A DNA stretch of 64,000 nucleotides from the NCBI GenBank assembly GCA_002633005.1, contig NMRA01000722.1, forward strand, positions 1 to 64,000, in the 5' to 3' direction. The position numbers and the translations under genes were made by a program. The notes below the pieces were generated by a model that searched no databases, was not told the DNA's origin, and worked only from the letters and a program-made list of their open reading frames with translations. This document shows positions 38,689 through 53,110 of this stretch, piece by piece (the stretch's first letter is position 1; each line of letters opens with the position of its first letter). Source of the DNA: Phoronis australis (Eukaryota > Phoronida > Phoronidae).

Positions 38689-39121
38689 GCACTTGCTGTG
38701 AGTTAGCATAAGAAGCACATCACTGTGCAATAGGACAGGACATCACATTCTCAACAAACACTGATGAACAGCATTGTTACATTCAACACTGGTGTGAATA
38801 GAGCTATGTGCTTCTCACCACCTACTCAGCATAAGATCATTATTGTGAAATCAACAAAGCCCACCTTTGCACAGGAGTACAATTGTGTAGTAATAAATGC
38901 CATGAGGTAAGCAATTTGTAAATAAAGAATACCTTAACAAAATCCTTGCCTGATCATCTACACAGATAACCTGGACCTGCCAAATACAATTGAGAAAGAC
39001 ACACTTAGCATTCATCAGTCTACCTCAATAGAACTTAAATTTTCTGACTGTATAAGACCTTGTCCACCAGTCTGTGTAGTTAGCAGAATACCTTCAAAAC
39101 TATACATTATAACCCATTAAA

Positions 39122-39157
39122 AGTATATATATATATATGTATATGTATATGTATATA
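39122..39157. repeat. TATA/GTATA microsatellite
   Basis: Alternating TATATATA and TGTATA units. Confidence 0.9.
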
Positions 39158-39329
39158 TTTTCTGAGATTAGACAGACTGCAAAATTAGAGATTTGACTTT
39201 TTACCAATCTGCCACTAATCAGGAGCAATAAGCAAATCATGAATGACCATGTTTTTAGTAAAATTTAGCAAGAGCAACAAGATTTTTCATTAATTTTGCT
39301 TGAAATGTTCGAGATGAAAGCTCAAAAAC

Positions 39330-39540
39330 AATTTGATTTTGTTTTATGCAACTCTTGAACGTTCTCATGAAAATAAAAATGTCTTATTTTTGAAAAAGTG
39401 AAACATTTTGAAACAATTCCTAACGGCATTTGGGAGAACAGCATATAAACCAAGTATCTGAAAGTTCGATATGAATCCGATCGGCCATCTCTGAGATATG
39501 AAGTTCCTAAGCTAGCCAAATTTGGCCATTTTTCTAGCGT
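39330..39540. repeat. Interspersed repeat family R4, copy 2
   Basis: Same orientation as 27960-28180. Shares GATATGAATCCGATCGGCCA and TCTCTGAGATATGAAGTTCC. Confidence 0.8.
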
Positions 39541-40257
39541 CCTACAATCTCATACACAGCTACATTTGTGCTCAGCTCCCTGACAGTTCGTAAACTGTTT
39601 TGATGTAGCTACTGTTTTTTGACACACAGCATGATGAAATGAGTTATTTCACTACAAACCTGCAGCAAAGCTGTCTTAAAACATCACTTGATAAAAATTT
39701 GAAGTTCGTAACCAGGTGAACGCAGAATAAAATCCCCAAAATATGACGGTCTCCTGCTATATTTTATATTTCCTGAATATTTCTTCACAACCAGATGACA
39801 TGTTTTTTTTAGTAAAACCATATAAACTGACTATGACACCATACACAGGGTACTGCAGTCCGAAAACTTCAATTTTTTTATACAAAAAGAATCACCATAA
39901 ACACAAATGCTACTTGAGCACAAAATCATCTTTCATATGACGTGAACTTGGCAAGATGCTGGATGCTCATATACTGAAGGAAAGCAGCAGTCAGTCTCTT
40001 GAAATGTGCACAAAAGTTGTACAAATCCTGGTTTTACAAGATTCACTTTCAAAATACATAAAGATCAGTCAATAAAAAGGCAAATTAATGCCAATTGAGC
40101 TGAAATGCCATAAAAAACACGCTTGACTAAAATGGCTGCTCACAACGAACACATCAGAAATGGCTACAATGAAGAGAAAATAAGATTAATGTTACAATTA
40201 GTAGGTGCAACTAGTGGACTATATTGACACATCAGTTGTTAATGGACTGTGATGTTC

Positions 40258-40577
40258 TGCATATAACATTATATAAAAGTAGGGATATATTGTCCTTCTA
40301 TGTATAACATTATATGAAAGTGAGGATATACCGTCCTTCTCTGTATAACAGTACAGTAGGGATATGCGGTACCATCCTTCTGCGTATAACATTATAGTGG
40401 GGATATATCATCCTTCTGTGTATAACATTATATAACATTATATGAAAGTGGGGATACCATCCTTCTGGGTATAACATTATAGTGGGGACATATCATCCTT
40501 CTGTGTATAACATTATATAAAAGTGGGGATATACCATCCTTCTGTGTATAACAGTACAGTGGGGATGTACTATCCTT
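40258..40577. repeat. Irregular minisatellite, units of about 40-46 bp, about 7 copies
   Basis: Each unit contains TATAACATTATA, GTGGGGATATA and CATCCTTCTGTG, with frequent internal deletions. Confidence 0.85.
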
Positions 40578-41379
40578 CAGCTACAGAAAGCAACTTTTGA
40601 TTTAGATCACTTATCGCCATAAAATTGGTCTCAACTTGGACTTAACCCAGATTAGAAATGATTTTGGTCTTATAAAGAACTCTGGCTGATAGATTGTTAT
40701 TACTCAAGAGCATATTTGACACAAAATGACATGTCACGACAACACAACTTGTAGTGCCTGGTCTGAAGCAATAACTACTACGATTACTATGGTTACAGGT
40801 CACTATGGTTACAACAGTTACTAAGGTTACCATAGTCAATTGTTTTCAAGTACACCAATCACATCTATTTTGACTTAAGGAAAAAACATGTTTAAGGTGA
40901 AGGCAAGACATGCTTTAGATATTTCAGCCAGTGGAGGATAAATGATAAAATCTGGCATTGACTGCATTTTTAAAACAAAAGTTTATGCAAAGAGCTACAG
41001 GAAATGGCAAAAATCAATGTCAGGGACACTTTTTCAAGTCTGACACTCTGACTTCAATAGGCAGCACCAATAATATATCAGGTCACCATACCATTGATAA
41101 TTGATCAGTTAAGTTGCAAGCTAGGTTACCAAGCCATATTACCTATCACATCTTATCAAGAGGCCATCAAATAAAAATGTATGGAATGACACAAATCATT
41201 TCTGGTTATTCATGAAAATCTTCTGAACATACACGGTGGTTCAACAGATCTTTGTACAAATCCTCTTACACATGCCTAGAATGATGAATTATGTGAAATA
41301 GGTTTATTAACGCAAAGGGACTGGTGCCCATAATTCCAGTAAGTTATATCCCTAGGGATGAAGGTCACAGGAAAGTCCA

Positions 41380-42595
41380 CTTTAAATAAATTTCGCCAAG
41401 TATATTGCTCTGACACTAAATTTGTTTTTTTTTTGTCCGATCATCACGAAATTTACACATAACACGTACTTCCGGAAGTACTGGAAGCCTATTGTTTTTC
41501 GTCAAAATCGGATCCAAGATGGCGGCTGTGGCGGCCATTTTGTTTCCATTTAAAGGTTCAAATGCTTCTGGAGGCTACAATTTTTTACATAAAAAGCTAA
41601 GAATCGGCACAGTAAATGGACCAGAAGCTTGCTACAAGTATACCGGAAATTGTTTACTTCCGGCTAAAGATGGCAGAAATATCGGCGATCGCGCATGCGC
41701 ACCTCGATTTTGGCTTAAAAACGTTTTCTCCTCTAGAGGGCGCATTATCCGACCAATTCCTTCGAATTTTTACAGGTATTAGTTTCTTGTAACATGCTAT
41801 TATACAAAGCCAAAAAACGGAAGTTGCATTCAAGATGGCGGATATGGCGCATGTTGACCCATTTTAAGTCGTGCTGGAGTGCGATTTTAAACGGGAAGAG
41901 AAAAAGACGTGATTTTTTGCATGTAGATTCTTTGAAGTATTATCTTTCAAATGGCCTGTAACAATTTTTTTCTCAGACTTACCGTTTTCGAGTTATTTGA
42001 CTTTGAAATTCTTAAAAAAAACGCAAAATTTCATTTTTTTCGAAAAATTTACGTAATTAGGCGATACCATCAGTTTAGATAGAGCTTTGAACGGGCTTTC
42101 AGAAGATGCTTCCCATTTTTCTCTACGACGTCTACTTTTTGAGTTATTTGAGATTTTGTGATAACGCTGCTCCTTTGTTGAGCGCTCTTGCTGCATTCAG
42201 ATTGGTTTAGCTTCTATTGAACTAGACTGCAGCCTATTTCTTAATGATTTATGACATCTAAATTCGTCATATGAATGTTATGATGTTCTTCATCATGGCC
42301 ACCACCATCATCATATTCGTCATCTTTGTCATCATCTCCGACGTCGTCTTTTCTTCAGTTAATTTCGCCAAGTGTCGCTCAAGACTGTAGCCTATTTTTT
42401 AGTGATTTCTGACCTCTACGTACGTTATATGAATGATATCATAACTAGGGTTGTCCATTATCGCCACCATCGTCGTCATAGCTGTCATCTTCGTCATCAT
42501 CTCTGTTGTCGTCTTTTCTCGTCCTCTCGAACGTGTTTTTTTTTGGTTAATTTCGCCAAGTTTCGCTCCTCAGAGCGCTCTCGTTTAGCTTTTTG
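41380..42595. mobile_element. TTTCGCCAAGT element, copy 2
   Basis: Begins AAATAAATTTCGCCAAGTAT (the right half of the palindrome in copy 1) and ends TTCGCCAAG then TTTCGCTCCTCAGAGCGCTC (42555-42585). Shares with copy 1 the GGAAGCCTATTGTTTTT block, AAGATGGCGGCTGTGGCGGC, the CTTACCGTTTTCGAGTTATT block and the TCATC simple repeat. It is more compact, lacking the internal duplications. The plus frame 41492-41782 (96 codons) overlaps a homologous frame in copy 1. Confidence 0.7.
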
Positions 42596-45047
42596 TTGCT
42601 ATTCCCCACATTGATAAATTAAAAAATAATTTCAGGCTCCCCATTAACACATCTGCACTTCACAGTATAAACGTTAATGCAATATCATGGTCATTCTAAT
42701 AATTCAATTACGGTAAGTGCAGTTAAACAGAATGTCTTTGGTGTTTTTCATTGAAACATATATGGTGTCCAAGGCTCAAGGGCATTTGAAGGATAAAATT
42801 TCACCATTTTCAGACAAAATTAATTTTTAAACTTTCCCTTTCCTCATTTCTCAAAATCTTCAAACCAAGCTGTGAATGACCACAGTTGTCTGGTTGTAGC
42901 TATGGTTACAGACTGTATCTCATAATGATCTGCTACACATCTTACATGAAAAATGAGAAAATAAAATTTCACTTAGCCACCATATTGTGTCCTAAATTCC
43001 AGTATTGAGACGCTAGTTTATGAATGGATCATCTCGGTAGCAGCCCAGATGTGCCATCAAGTCGTTAGGGACATAATTTAGGATGAGAATCCTAAGTGAC
43101 TATCTGAATATATCCACTTTTCAGATGAGGGTGTTGTTCCTGTTGCGCCACCTAGTGAGTAGCAACATATGCATTCATCCGGGACATGGATACCGGCATG
43201 AGTAAAGATGCGATGGTGTGTTCTTTGGAAACTGTGGTCAAACCTCCCTCACACACCTTGATACAACCAGTGAATGAACTCCTCATTTGGGAGACAAGTG
43301 GAACATTTTAGTTCCAGTATTCGGGTTGAGATTAAACATTTTAGTTTCAAATGAATGTTTTGTAATTTTGCATATGATTACCAAGCATGTGGTAATGATA
43401 ACTTTTTAAATGTGCAAAATTATCAGCACAACTCCTATCTCTGGCAAAAATAATTAAGTTTCAATGTTTGGAAGTAATGAACCTGATGTTGCTCAGGTTT
43501 TATTACAATGTAGTGATGAACATAATTTAAAACAACTAAACAAATTAGGTTTTGCTTCTTCATAAATTGAAATGCAAAAATGATACTGGTGTTGGAATAC
43601 ACATGAAATCATGTCAGACATGTCAGTGGAAAGATTTTGGAACATAAGCAAATTAGTAAAAGCCTTATTCACCTGGAAACCTAAGCCATCACTTGACACA
43701 TATACTATAAACAAAACTGTATAGAAATGTTGTAGTTACCATGATCAATGGATCATTGTGACCTTTCACTTCTTATTGATACAAGGATAATAACAGAAAC
43801 AGTCATTACAGCCCTGCAATGATGATGGTAAAAATGCATCACATGTGGTATTGATCTAGCCAAGTTGGATTTGAATAAACTCAACAAAACACCAATTACA
43901 ACAGCTCGAATGACGTAGATAGAAATGCGAAAGGCAAGAGAACACAAGACATCGCATATATCATCAGGCAAGCTATCAAACCATATGAAGAGAAATAAGG
44001 AAAATTAATTATTCTGTCAGATTGTAGAAAGCTTAATTACTGCTGTCTCGCCACCACCAGGTTAAGTGCAGTTTTAGTAGAATGATACATATAAATGGAA
44101 AAACTGTTGTTAACGTAGTTTGAGCCATAAATCCAGGGGGAAATTTGTTATATTTTAGTTTTCACGCACATATATTTCCATACTTCACATCCTGTCAGAA
44201 TATTTATAGCAACAGATGGAATTTATTCTTGCTTTGAAGAAAAACATTACTCCTTTGAATACAAAATCTGGGAGCTACTCAACATCAACAAATATGAACA
44301 CTTTGGTAAGAATCACTTCATGTAGTCAAGGAATGGATGCACACAAAGGGGGCAGGCTAACCCTTGTTTCAACATTAACTTTGACACAAGTCAAAACAAG
44401 ACATGGCGCAAAGTCAGTTTCACAATTCACGTGTACAGAAATTACGACAAAAGGGAAGCTTTTTATAATTAAAAACTAGTTTGAACAAGCATGTTACAAC
44501 ACAGAATTTTTCTAGTAGCCAGTTTTGATTTAGCGTTATGATAAAATATCTGTGTCACCAGATGGCAATAGGACAACCAGAACACAACATTCTTATAGTC
44601 TTGTAAGGATTTCATGCAGTGAGAAATTTTCCAAAATGTCTTCCTAAATTCTTAGCGATTATCAGCCACCAAATCTCTATAGCTTTGCAGTTGGATATTC
44701 AAACGAGTCACGCACAAAAATATCCACCACATCTGTGAATGAAAGAAATTACATTTCTTCCCTATTAACTCTACTGGTCTAGCCTACCAGAATTAGAAAT
44801 TGGGTCAAGCGAAAGACTCTTTTGTGCTCTCACGATGCAAAAGAATGTTGAAATTTGTTTCCTATTGGTAAATTTGCACACCTGCAATGAAGATGACCGA
44901 TTCCATCTCCACAATTTTGTATTTAGATGGGCTGGCAAAACAGCCAAATAGCGAACATAGTTGACAAAATGTTGTTGTCTTGTCGAAGTGCCCTGTCAAA
45001 CGCCCTTTACCAATAGTTGCACAATACTTTGCACCATGCAGAGGTGT

Positions 45048-45262
45048 CATGCAAGACCAGTGACTACAGGAGGCTGAAAAGCAATGCTAGTCGACTCAAT
45101 GACTATAGGAGGCTGAAGACGCAATGCAAGTCAATTGAATGACTATAGGAGACTGAAGAAACAATGCATAGTCGGCTAAATGACAATAGGAGGCTGAAGA
45201 CGCAATGCAAGTCGACTCAATGACTACAGGAGGCTGAAAAGCCAATCCTAGTCGACTCAAAC
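45048..45262. repeat. Minisatellite, units of about 44-46 bp, about 5 copies
   Basis: Unit around TGACTATAGGAGGCTGAAGA then CGCAATGCAAGTCGACTCAA. Confidence 0.85.
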
Positions 45263-47407
45263 TCAATCAGGATAACTAACAAGGAAGGCTAGACATAAGG
45301 AAGATTTCATCGCAACTGATAATTCTAAAATAATTGATTTTTCATCTGCTAGCCACATTACTTATTGCAGTCATAGCCTTGTAATGGTACAGTCACAGCT
45401 ATCGTTTTCTACACAATGATGAATTGGTCAACGTTCGTGACGGTCAGTTAACTAGAAGAAGTCCACGATAATTTCAGCATTTTTTAGTGCCACACTGGAG
45501 TAAAACCTAATCAATATTTTGTAGATTTTCAATACAGTTAAGTATCAAGATCCATTTTTTGCCTTTTTATTTGATCAATGAATACAATAATTTACTCAAG
45601 TTAAAATCGATTTACTGCAAAAAATCAAAATAATATGCCAACAATCATGCTTGCACGCCATTAAAACAGTTTTATTGCCTTTCTAATAACTGATAAATTA
45701 AATTTTTATAATGTTTGAAGACCCACGCATCAGCGCTAAAATGCCAACGTCAAAAAGAAGTAATCCATTAGTTAGTGACAGCAAACCTTGCTTTGAAGCA
45801 ATCAGTGAACACAGTTGAGTTCATTCTTTTAGTATGTGTAAAATTACCAATGCTTATTGCAGGCCCTAGATGCCTCAATCTTCGGCCCTATTCCCCTATG
45901 AAAAACATTTCAAAACTCCATGAAATTCCCAACATCAGGCCCATTCCAATGATTCCCTCAAGATTAGAATCACTGCAATGTAAAAATATTAGTTTGAGCT
46001 AGTAGAAGCACTGGCGACCAGGAGATGAAATTGGTGGTAACATTTCAGAAGGCGTAAGGTAAGCACCTCTTCCCTCAGGTGAGCGAGAACCCTGCTTACT
46101 CACCATATCACAAAACAAACAATGGTTTCTCCACCAAAAACATGACTCAAAAGAATGGTTACTGAAGACGACCATTATATAAAAATACCTGGCAGTCTTC
46201 TGTAGACCACATCTCTTGAGAGAAAAGCAAGATCATGCAAGTGAAAATGGAATGTTTCCGGAGCAGCCTAACCTACCAAAATGGCCCCCAATGACGTGAT
46301 TGGTCAGTGAGGTTAGAACAGAATTCGTAAATTAAGTTCCATAAGCGAAGACTTCTAGCTGAAAGTGCATGCTAATGTCTCAGGTCTATAGAATGCAGGC
46401 ACGAACAACTGATGTCATACTTTATGACATGCTATCCAAAAGGACCACCAACTGAATGCTGCCAGACTTCAGCAGGATACCTTCAGTTTTGCAGCACAAG
46501 ACTGGGAAAGAGCATCATCTGGGAGCTGTTCATGTCAAAACAAACCCCCAGTCTTATAAACAAGGTACCTTCACACATACATTCAGCAACTGGGGAGCCA
46601 AAGGTGAAAATATCGTACACAAAAGATGACACTAATGTAAACATAACAAAAACTTTCTAACATTCAGCTGGAAGAACAGATATTTAAGATCACAATCCTT
46701 TCTCAGTGAAAAGGTTAGACACAATAACAAAGATGGTAACTGTGGTAGAGGAAGAATAAACAGTCAACAAACTTGGTGTAAGAGCATTAGTCATGGTCTC
46801 TTCATAACTACTTTGAATACATAAGGATATGTTTTGTAACTATCAGTAACACTGGTCGTTTTCTCATGTACCACAAAATAAGATCATGTCAAGGACATGA
46901 AAGTGCTCTGATGCCCAACATGAAATCGAATAAAAGAACTTAGAGGTGAGGTACATGGCAAAATCAAGAGCACCACTAAGCACAAGCCTGACGCCCATGA
47001 CACAGCTGGAAATGGTAAAACAACAAAAGAGCATTGAGGAATCGGGTTAATAAAGATGCAGTCATCCAATAACAAAATCTTGAATAACTCAGAACAGTGA
47101 GTGGTCGCAAAAAACAGATGAGGCTTGACAACATCCATTCATCCACGTATCAAATTTAAGAAAAATCCTTTCAACTAAAGAAGATCTATACCTCTGCAAA
47201 GCGAATAATCAAAAATGGTCACCACAGTATCATCTTTTGTTTGGTTTTGTCAAAAATAGGTTTTGAGATGATAATAATAATGTTGAGTGTTAATTTCGAG
47301 TCCGTCGGATTAGCAATGCAACCTGTACCAGGGGAACAAAGAAATAAATTTATGACAGAGTATACCAGACTTGATTACAAAATTCACTAAGCAATTAATA
47401 GAAGAAC

Positions 47408-47585
47408 GTTTGGTTCTGAACACAGATAAGAACTCGTCAAATGTCTGGTTCTGAACACAGGTAAGAACTCGTCAAACGTTTGGTTCTGAACACAGGTAAG
47501 AACTCGTCAAACGTTTGGTTCTGAACACAGATAAGAACTCGTCAAACGTTTGGTTCCGAACACAGGTAAGAACTCATCAAATGTT
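47408..47585. repeat. 35-bp minisatellite, 5 copies
   Basis: Unit GTTTGGTTCTGAACACAGGT followed by AAGAACTCGTCAAAC, very uniform. Confidence 0.95.
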
Positions 47586-48174
47586 TTTAACTGCCCATGT
47601 TTTAACTATAAATAGTCAACCAGCAACATCTTCGCAGTGTGAAATTACGCTAATCGACAGCTGAAAACTATCAATGATCACACAGTTTTGCTGAATGCTT
47701 ACAAGAACTAGCTCACAATTAACAAAAATTAACCAGAAATCAATATCTGGCAGAGCTTGAGAGAGGTCCTTAACCCAAAGAGGTGCAAGAGTGATTGATA
47801 GTGGTAGAGACCTGGTGTTTATACAACCAGAACATTTGTGTGTGTAGAAGGCAAATGATGTTGGTTCTATAGCTTCCATGTACATAGACATGAAATAGAA
47901 AATCAATGGTTTTATAGATTACATGGCATCAACTAGTGTTTTCCTTGCAGCATTGTTCTTATACAGATCTATGACAGAATGGTTACGGTGTTGATATCTG
48001 AGATTGGGCATTGGTAGCAACTGGTTCATCAACACATCCTATTGCTTCCTTAAAGACTGATCTATCATGTGCAGGGAATACCCAGATATGATGCCTCTTG
48101 GAGCTTTCTAGGCTATGTATATTCATTGTATTGAAGATTTCGTAATAAACATTAAAAAAGTGTAGGGAATATTG

Positions 48175-48262
48175 GTAAATAGGGCCCAGGGTATTGTGGT
48201 GAATAGGTCCCAGGATATTGTGTTGAATAGGGCCCAGGATATTATGGTGACTAGGGTATTGG
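48175..48262. repeat. Short tandem repeat, about 27-bp unit, 3-4 copies
   Basis: Unit GAATAGGGCCCAGGATATTG followed by TGGT. Confidence 0.8.
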
Positions 48263-51200
48263 GAAAAATGTTCAAGGAATCTCGAACATTTCTTATTAAG
48301 TAGTTAACCTTCTAACATTGAGCGAAACACTCACACTTGACACAATGAGGGCGGTAGTAAAAAGAGGTATTTCCTACTACGCTTAGAATGGTCTCTTTAT
48401 TTAGTGACACTGAAACCTGAAAAAATATAATTTTCACAAAGTTAATCTCAGAATTAGTTGAACACGCAATACTACCTTCTACCCATATCTCTTAACTAAA
48501 AAAATCTTTCCGTGTGAAAGAAAATTCACAATTTCAGACCGTTCATTTACATAAGTTGATGACCCTCAACTCTCATGTTTTTTAATTATAGACACCAAAT
48601 TTAGTTTTTCAATTTCACACCCCGTGCATTAAGTTAACTAGAACTAGTAGGGTAATAAAGTTTTAGAATTCACTTTGTGAAGAACTTCAGTCCAATTTGT
48701 CTCTGAATTAACAAGGTCTATTACACTTGATTCATCCAAAACTACTAAGGATGAGAGCTAAATAAACAGCTCTGCCCTTACGCTATTGACTTTCAGGCAG
48801 ACTTCTCTCTCTAAGTAATTTATCAATCACAGTTATTTTAAAATTGTTCACTGAAAGTACCAGCAACCCTAGATCAAAAACTGCATAAGTGGTTTTGAGT
48901 CTGCAGTCAGCTGGGTATCCCTGTTTATATCAAAATCATTCTGTGAAACATCAGTTTTCCACCTATTTAGCCTGACCTTAACCTTCTTAGGGCAGTGCAC
49001 ATCTCATTTCTGTCACAGTGTGGTAGAACCAAACACCTCAGGAGCACTGAACAACCCCAGTCACAGTCACATACTGACGAAAACACTGGCATAGCTGCTC
49101 AGAATAAAGAAAACACCTTACAGTAAAAATGTCATCAATTCAGGACACAAGATGGCAACAATTGAAATATTTTCTCATGTTCTCATAAAAATATTCTACC
49201 CTGTTCAACTTAAGCTCCAATCCGGCGATATTCTGAAAAATCGTGGTTATAAACAGCAGTGTTAGAAGATCTTAAAAAAGAAAAAAGATCACATCAATTG
49301 TTAGAATTATTTTTGTCCAAAATTAACGAGATTTTTCCATAATAATACGTCTCCAAAAATAATAGGGGTAGCGCAGACAATATACAGCATATTTCCAAGA
49401 GCCTGAGCACGAACATCTGCTGACTTACTCGCAATAAAAGCTCCATTGTGGACACTCAAAACAACAGGAGAAACTGACATTTTATTCCTTTCAAAATAAG
49501 GGTGAAAAATACGCATGTGAACACAATGCTTGATGAAAATGGAGTGTTACTGAAGTATTAAGGTATACACCAGGAAGAGAGTGTAATTTCAGTGAGTAAT
49601 TTCATTATAGGCTTGTATCCATTAGTGACTTGGGAATCCATAAGACTGGTTTCAGTCAATTTACCAAACCACTGGCTGACAATATTACACAAGCGATCTT
49701 GAGCAATATGGCAGCATAACAAGGAACACACAAGTCAACACTACTAGGCATAGTCATTCATATGACAACCTGTAACTGAGACAGACCCATGAAAACAGAA
49801 AATGAAATCTTCTTGCATATTAACAATCCACCACAAAAACACAACCATGACCGTGCAGAGTTTTATATAGTGAAATGAATGCTGTCTTTACTTCACCACT
49901 ACAGCAGAGTGCCACTAGAAATGTCTATCACAGATGTGTTGCTTTCTAGTGATGGCCACAGTAAACTAAATAATTCATGACAACGAAGATGAATAATTAC
50001 TGGTTCTATAGTGCAGCTTTATCAAGCAGGAAATTTAGATTTAGTGAGGACGGTGACAACTTCCAAATACCCAAAAGAGATTTGACAAAAATTTCAATAT
50101 TCAGGCGAAAAGCAAAACCTTGTTTTGCAGGAACAATAAAAAGTCAGTCAAAATGAAGGGGTGTTGATCAGCTCAATGTCTGCAACTGATGGACTGGAAT
50201 GGACTGCTAGATTCTTTTGACACTATTTAGACAGAATGATGTAAACAGTTGCCCAGCCGACAGATAAAATCTTCTAAACCAACAGATATTGTTTACAATT
50301 GAAGAAAGAGTCTTTTGGTGATTTGTATCACACTTGGAGACCCTCCAAACATGCATTGCATCCAACAACAGTCCCTCACCGGACTTCAGCTTGGCTAGTC
50401 ATGTTACCATCAAGCTGAAGCCCCCGTCAGAGACGGACACAACGTCGCTAACTCAAGTAAGCAAATTCCAGTATTCGACATAAGTTTTTTCTATACTTTG
50501 ATACCTTAACTGGATGTCTAAAAACATTCATGTTTTTTACCAAGGAACACTGAAAATTCTTCAGCTTAGTATGGACACAATAGGGCTAAAACATTTTACT
50601 TTACTTGGGCCAATTTCTCAATTAATCCCGATATTGAGAAGGGAACCTTCACTGTTAAACCAAAGTTCACACTGAGCACTTGTCAACATACATGATACAT
50701 CATACAGATTTTTTCTTTTGAAAACATAAAACATAACATGGTAAGCTTTTGAAAACATATAAATATAGATATGACAATAATTTTTGCGCAAAATTGAAAA
50801 ACCTTTAAGTCTAATTCAAATTGTATTGATTCTATGAAAATGCAGGTCTGTTTAGAGAACTAAGCACATTGATGGTACCAAATGTATTTTCTTAGTGACA
50901 TAATGCCACACTATTACATCTCACAGGGGGGGGGGCTAACTGTGTACACATTAGAGAGTACCTGTCTTTTTAAAGTAGTCATCGGGTATGACACTCATGG
51001 CCAGGAAATCACTGCGAGTCAATATTTGACAGGATTCTTAAAATAAACACTAGCACAAAAAATAGAAGTGCATTAAGCTATTTTAACCTATGTGCTAAAT
51101 TGGATGATTTAGGACCTGTTTAACTTGGATAGTCGGCACAATAGAAGGTTAGTATGAATTGTTAAGGAACTGGACACTCAGCAATTGTCTAAAAACCTCA

Positions 51201-52496
51201 AAAGATGTATTTGTTAAAGACTCTTCCATGAGTGCTTATCAAATACCACTTTGTTTGTATCTCCCATGATGTTTAGCAGCTTAGCTTGCTATTTGGCGCT
51301 ACTTAGTCCAATCTCCTATTTAGATACCGAGATGTTTTCGGTTTTAAAAGTACTTTCTTGGCTCATAAGCACAGCGCCAATATTTTTAGGAGTTAGAGAA
51401 ATGATTACAAAACTAAGACCAGAGTGTGAAATAGCTGAAAAATATTAATGAAAACAGAGAGTTTGTGATGACTTATGATGATACAGCCCAATACACAAGA
51501 TTTGAGGCAGTATAGCTAACGGTAAATTACATGTTGTTCAGGCCTTATGTGATACATCTGGCCATATTGAATCTTGATATTGTGCAGTTTAAGGCAGCGG
51601 TGTTCCTTCGATCTATGAACCTTGAGAAAATGTAAACTCACGCTCAAGTTGGTAAGATATCGCCATTACCACTAAAGTATGTAATTATACCTAGTATTTC
51701 TCATTAGACTCTTAAAGAATGTAGCCAAGGTGGTCTCTGTCAAATCACAAGATTCTATATGTCACGAATTTACGTCATACCATGCAATACGTAAAACATG
51801 GGTGATTTCCGGAGATGCAGGACAATCGTGAAAAACAAGATCACACAAGACAATGCAAAATCACGTGAGTGAAAGGCGAGAGTTTCGTGATAACGCTTGG
51901 GATTTTACCAGAGTACCCTAAAAAAATATCTGCCTTTGAGGACTGGCTAGAACGTTAAATTCTGCATAGAATTTCCCATTTCCAATTGGTAAACTTAGAT
52001 TTTGGCAGCCAGTGCCTCATGAGTGTCTTGTAGCCACATCTGTAAGGAATAGTAACTGGTGATAGACAAAAACAACCGTATAAAAAATCTCACAATGTTT
52101 TGTATACGGCTCTCAGTGCACAGCCACATTCACAATTTGCAATTCACAGTATGTTGTAATTAAAAAACCTTCAATTCATGTCCTCTTACTCAACCGTATT
52201 CCGTCCTAGAAGCAAACTTTTCACTTAACACTAAGGAATTGGTCTCAACTAGTTCTTTACTGAGGAGAGAATTGAATTCAGAGCTTGCAGAGACAGTGGG
52301 TTATTTGTTGAGAACATGCTCAGGGCATAAAATGGCAAACCATTAAAAGCAAGAGGACTTAGCCCTGAAATCATCACCAAATTTGATGACTCAGGAACAA
52401 TTAGAGAGGCTGGCTTAAATCAAAAGTTGTTTTTTGTGACAAAAGGCAGGTTTGTAGCAGCTTTAAATGCTCTGTCGTAAATCCCTCAACTGTGTC

Positions 52497-52712
52497 CAGT
52501 AAGTATCATGAGGTGGTGTCGGGGGGAACAGCACTGCATGATGCAGGCTATGTGACCCCCCAAGGTATGTCATTAGTGCAAAGGTCACCTACTTGCAGAT
52601 TTTTTTGTTTTCACATTTACAAGTTTTCATTGAATACAACTGCACTTTGTTTAGCGTAGATTATGTTAAAATAGCATTGTTGTTTAGTTCCTGCTATACA
52701 TTAACAGTGTCA
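52497..52712 (+). repeat. Interspersed repeat family R1, copy 2
   Basis: Same orientation as 11651-11870. Conserved GTAAGTATCATGA, GTGCAAAGGTCACCTACTTG and AGTTCCTGCTATACATTA. Confidence 0.85.
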
Positions 52713-52764
52713 GGAGCATGGAAATACATCTTTAATATACCGTATACTTGATCATAGTCTCTAT

Positions 52765-53110
52765 ACAATCTGTTATCTTCAGGCATGCAGCTATGAAGCA
52801 AAACACCAAGAGACATATTGGACAAGCAAGTTAAAATAGTAGCTATGTTTCAAGACCACAAGTCTCATCATCAGTTAATGAGTGAAATGGACATATATGA
52901 AGCAAATTTATCAGTGAAATAAACGGTGACGACAGGTAGAAGGGCATGCAAGCAGGGAGCGTGAATGTATCACAGATGGGGAGCACACAAGCCTAGCGGA
53001 AAAGGGCCAGAGTGGGGTACACACCTGTGAGCTCAGCACAGGTCTTTCGTGACTGATCTGTTGTCTCCTTGTGCTAAATGCTTCATAACTGCATGCCTGT
53101 AGGAGATTGT
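52765..53110. mobile_element. 346-bp MITE with terminal inverted repeats
   Basis: The left end is ACAATCTGTTATCTTCAGGC then ATGCAGCTATGAAGC. The right end read inward is ACAATCTCCTACAGGCATGC then AGTTATGAAGC, continuing with similarity to AGAGACA/GGAGACA. Imperfect inverted repeats of about 50 bp. No open frame of note and no confident target duplication. Confidence 0.75.
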
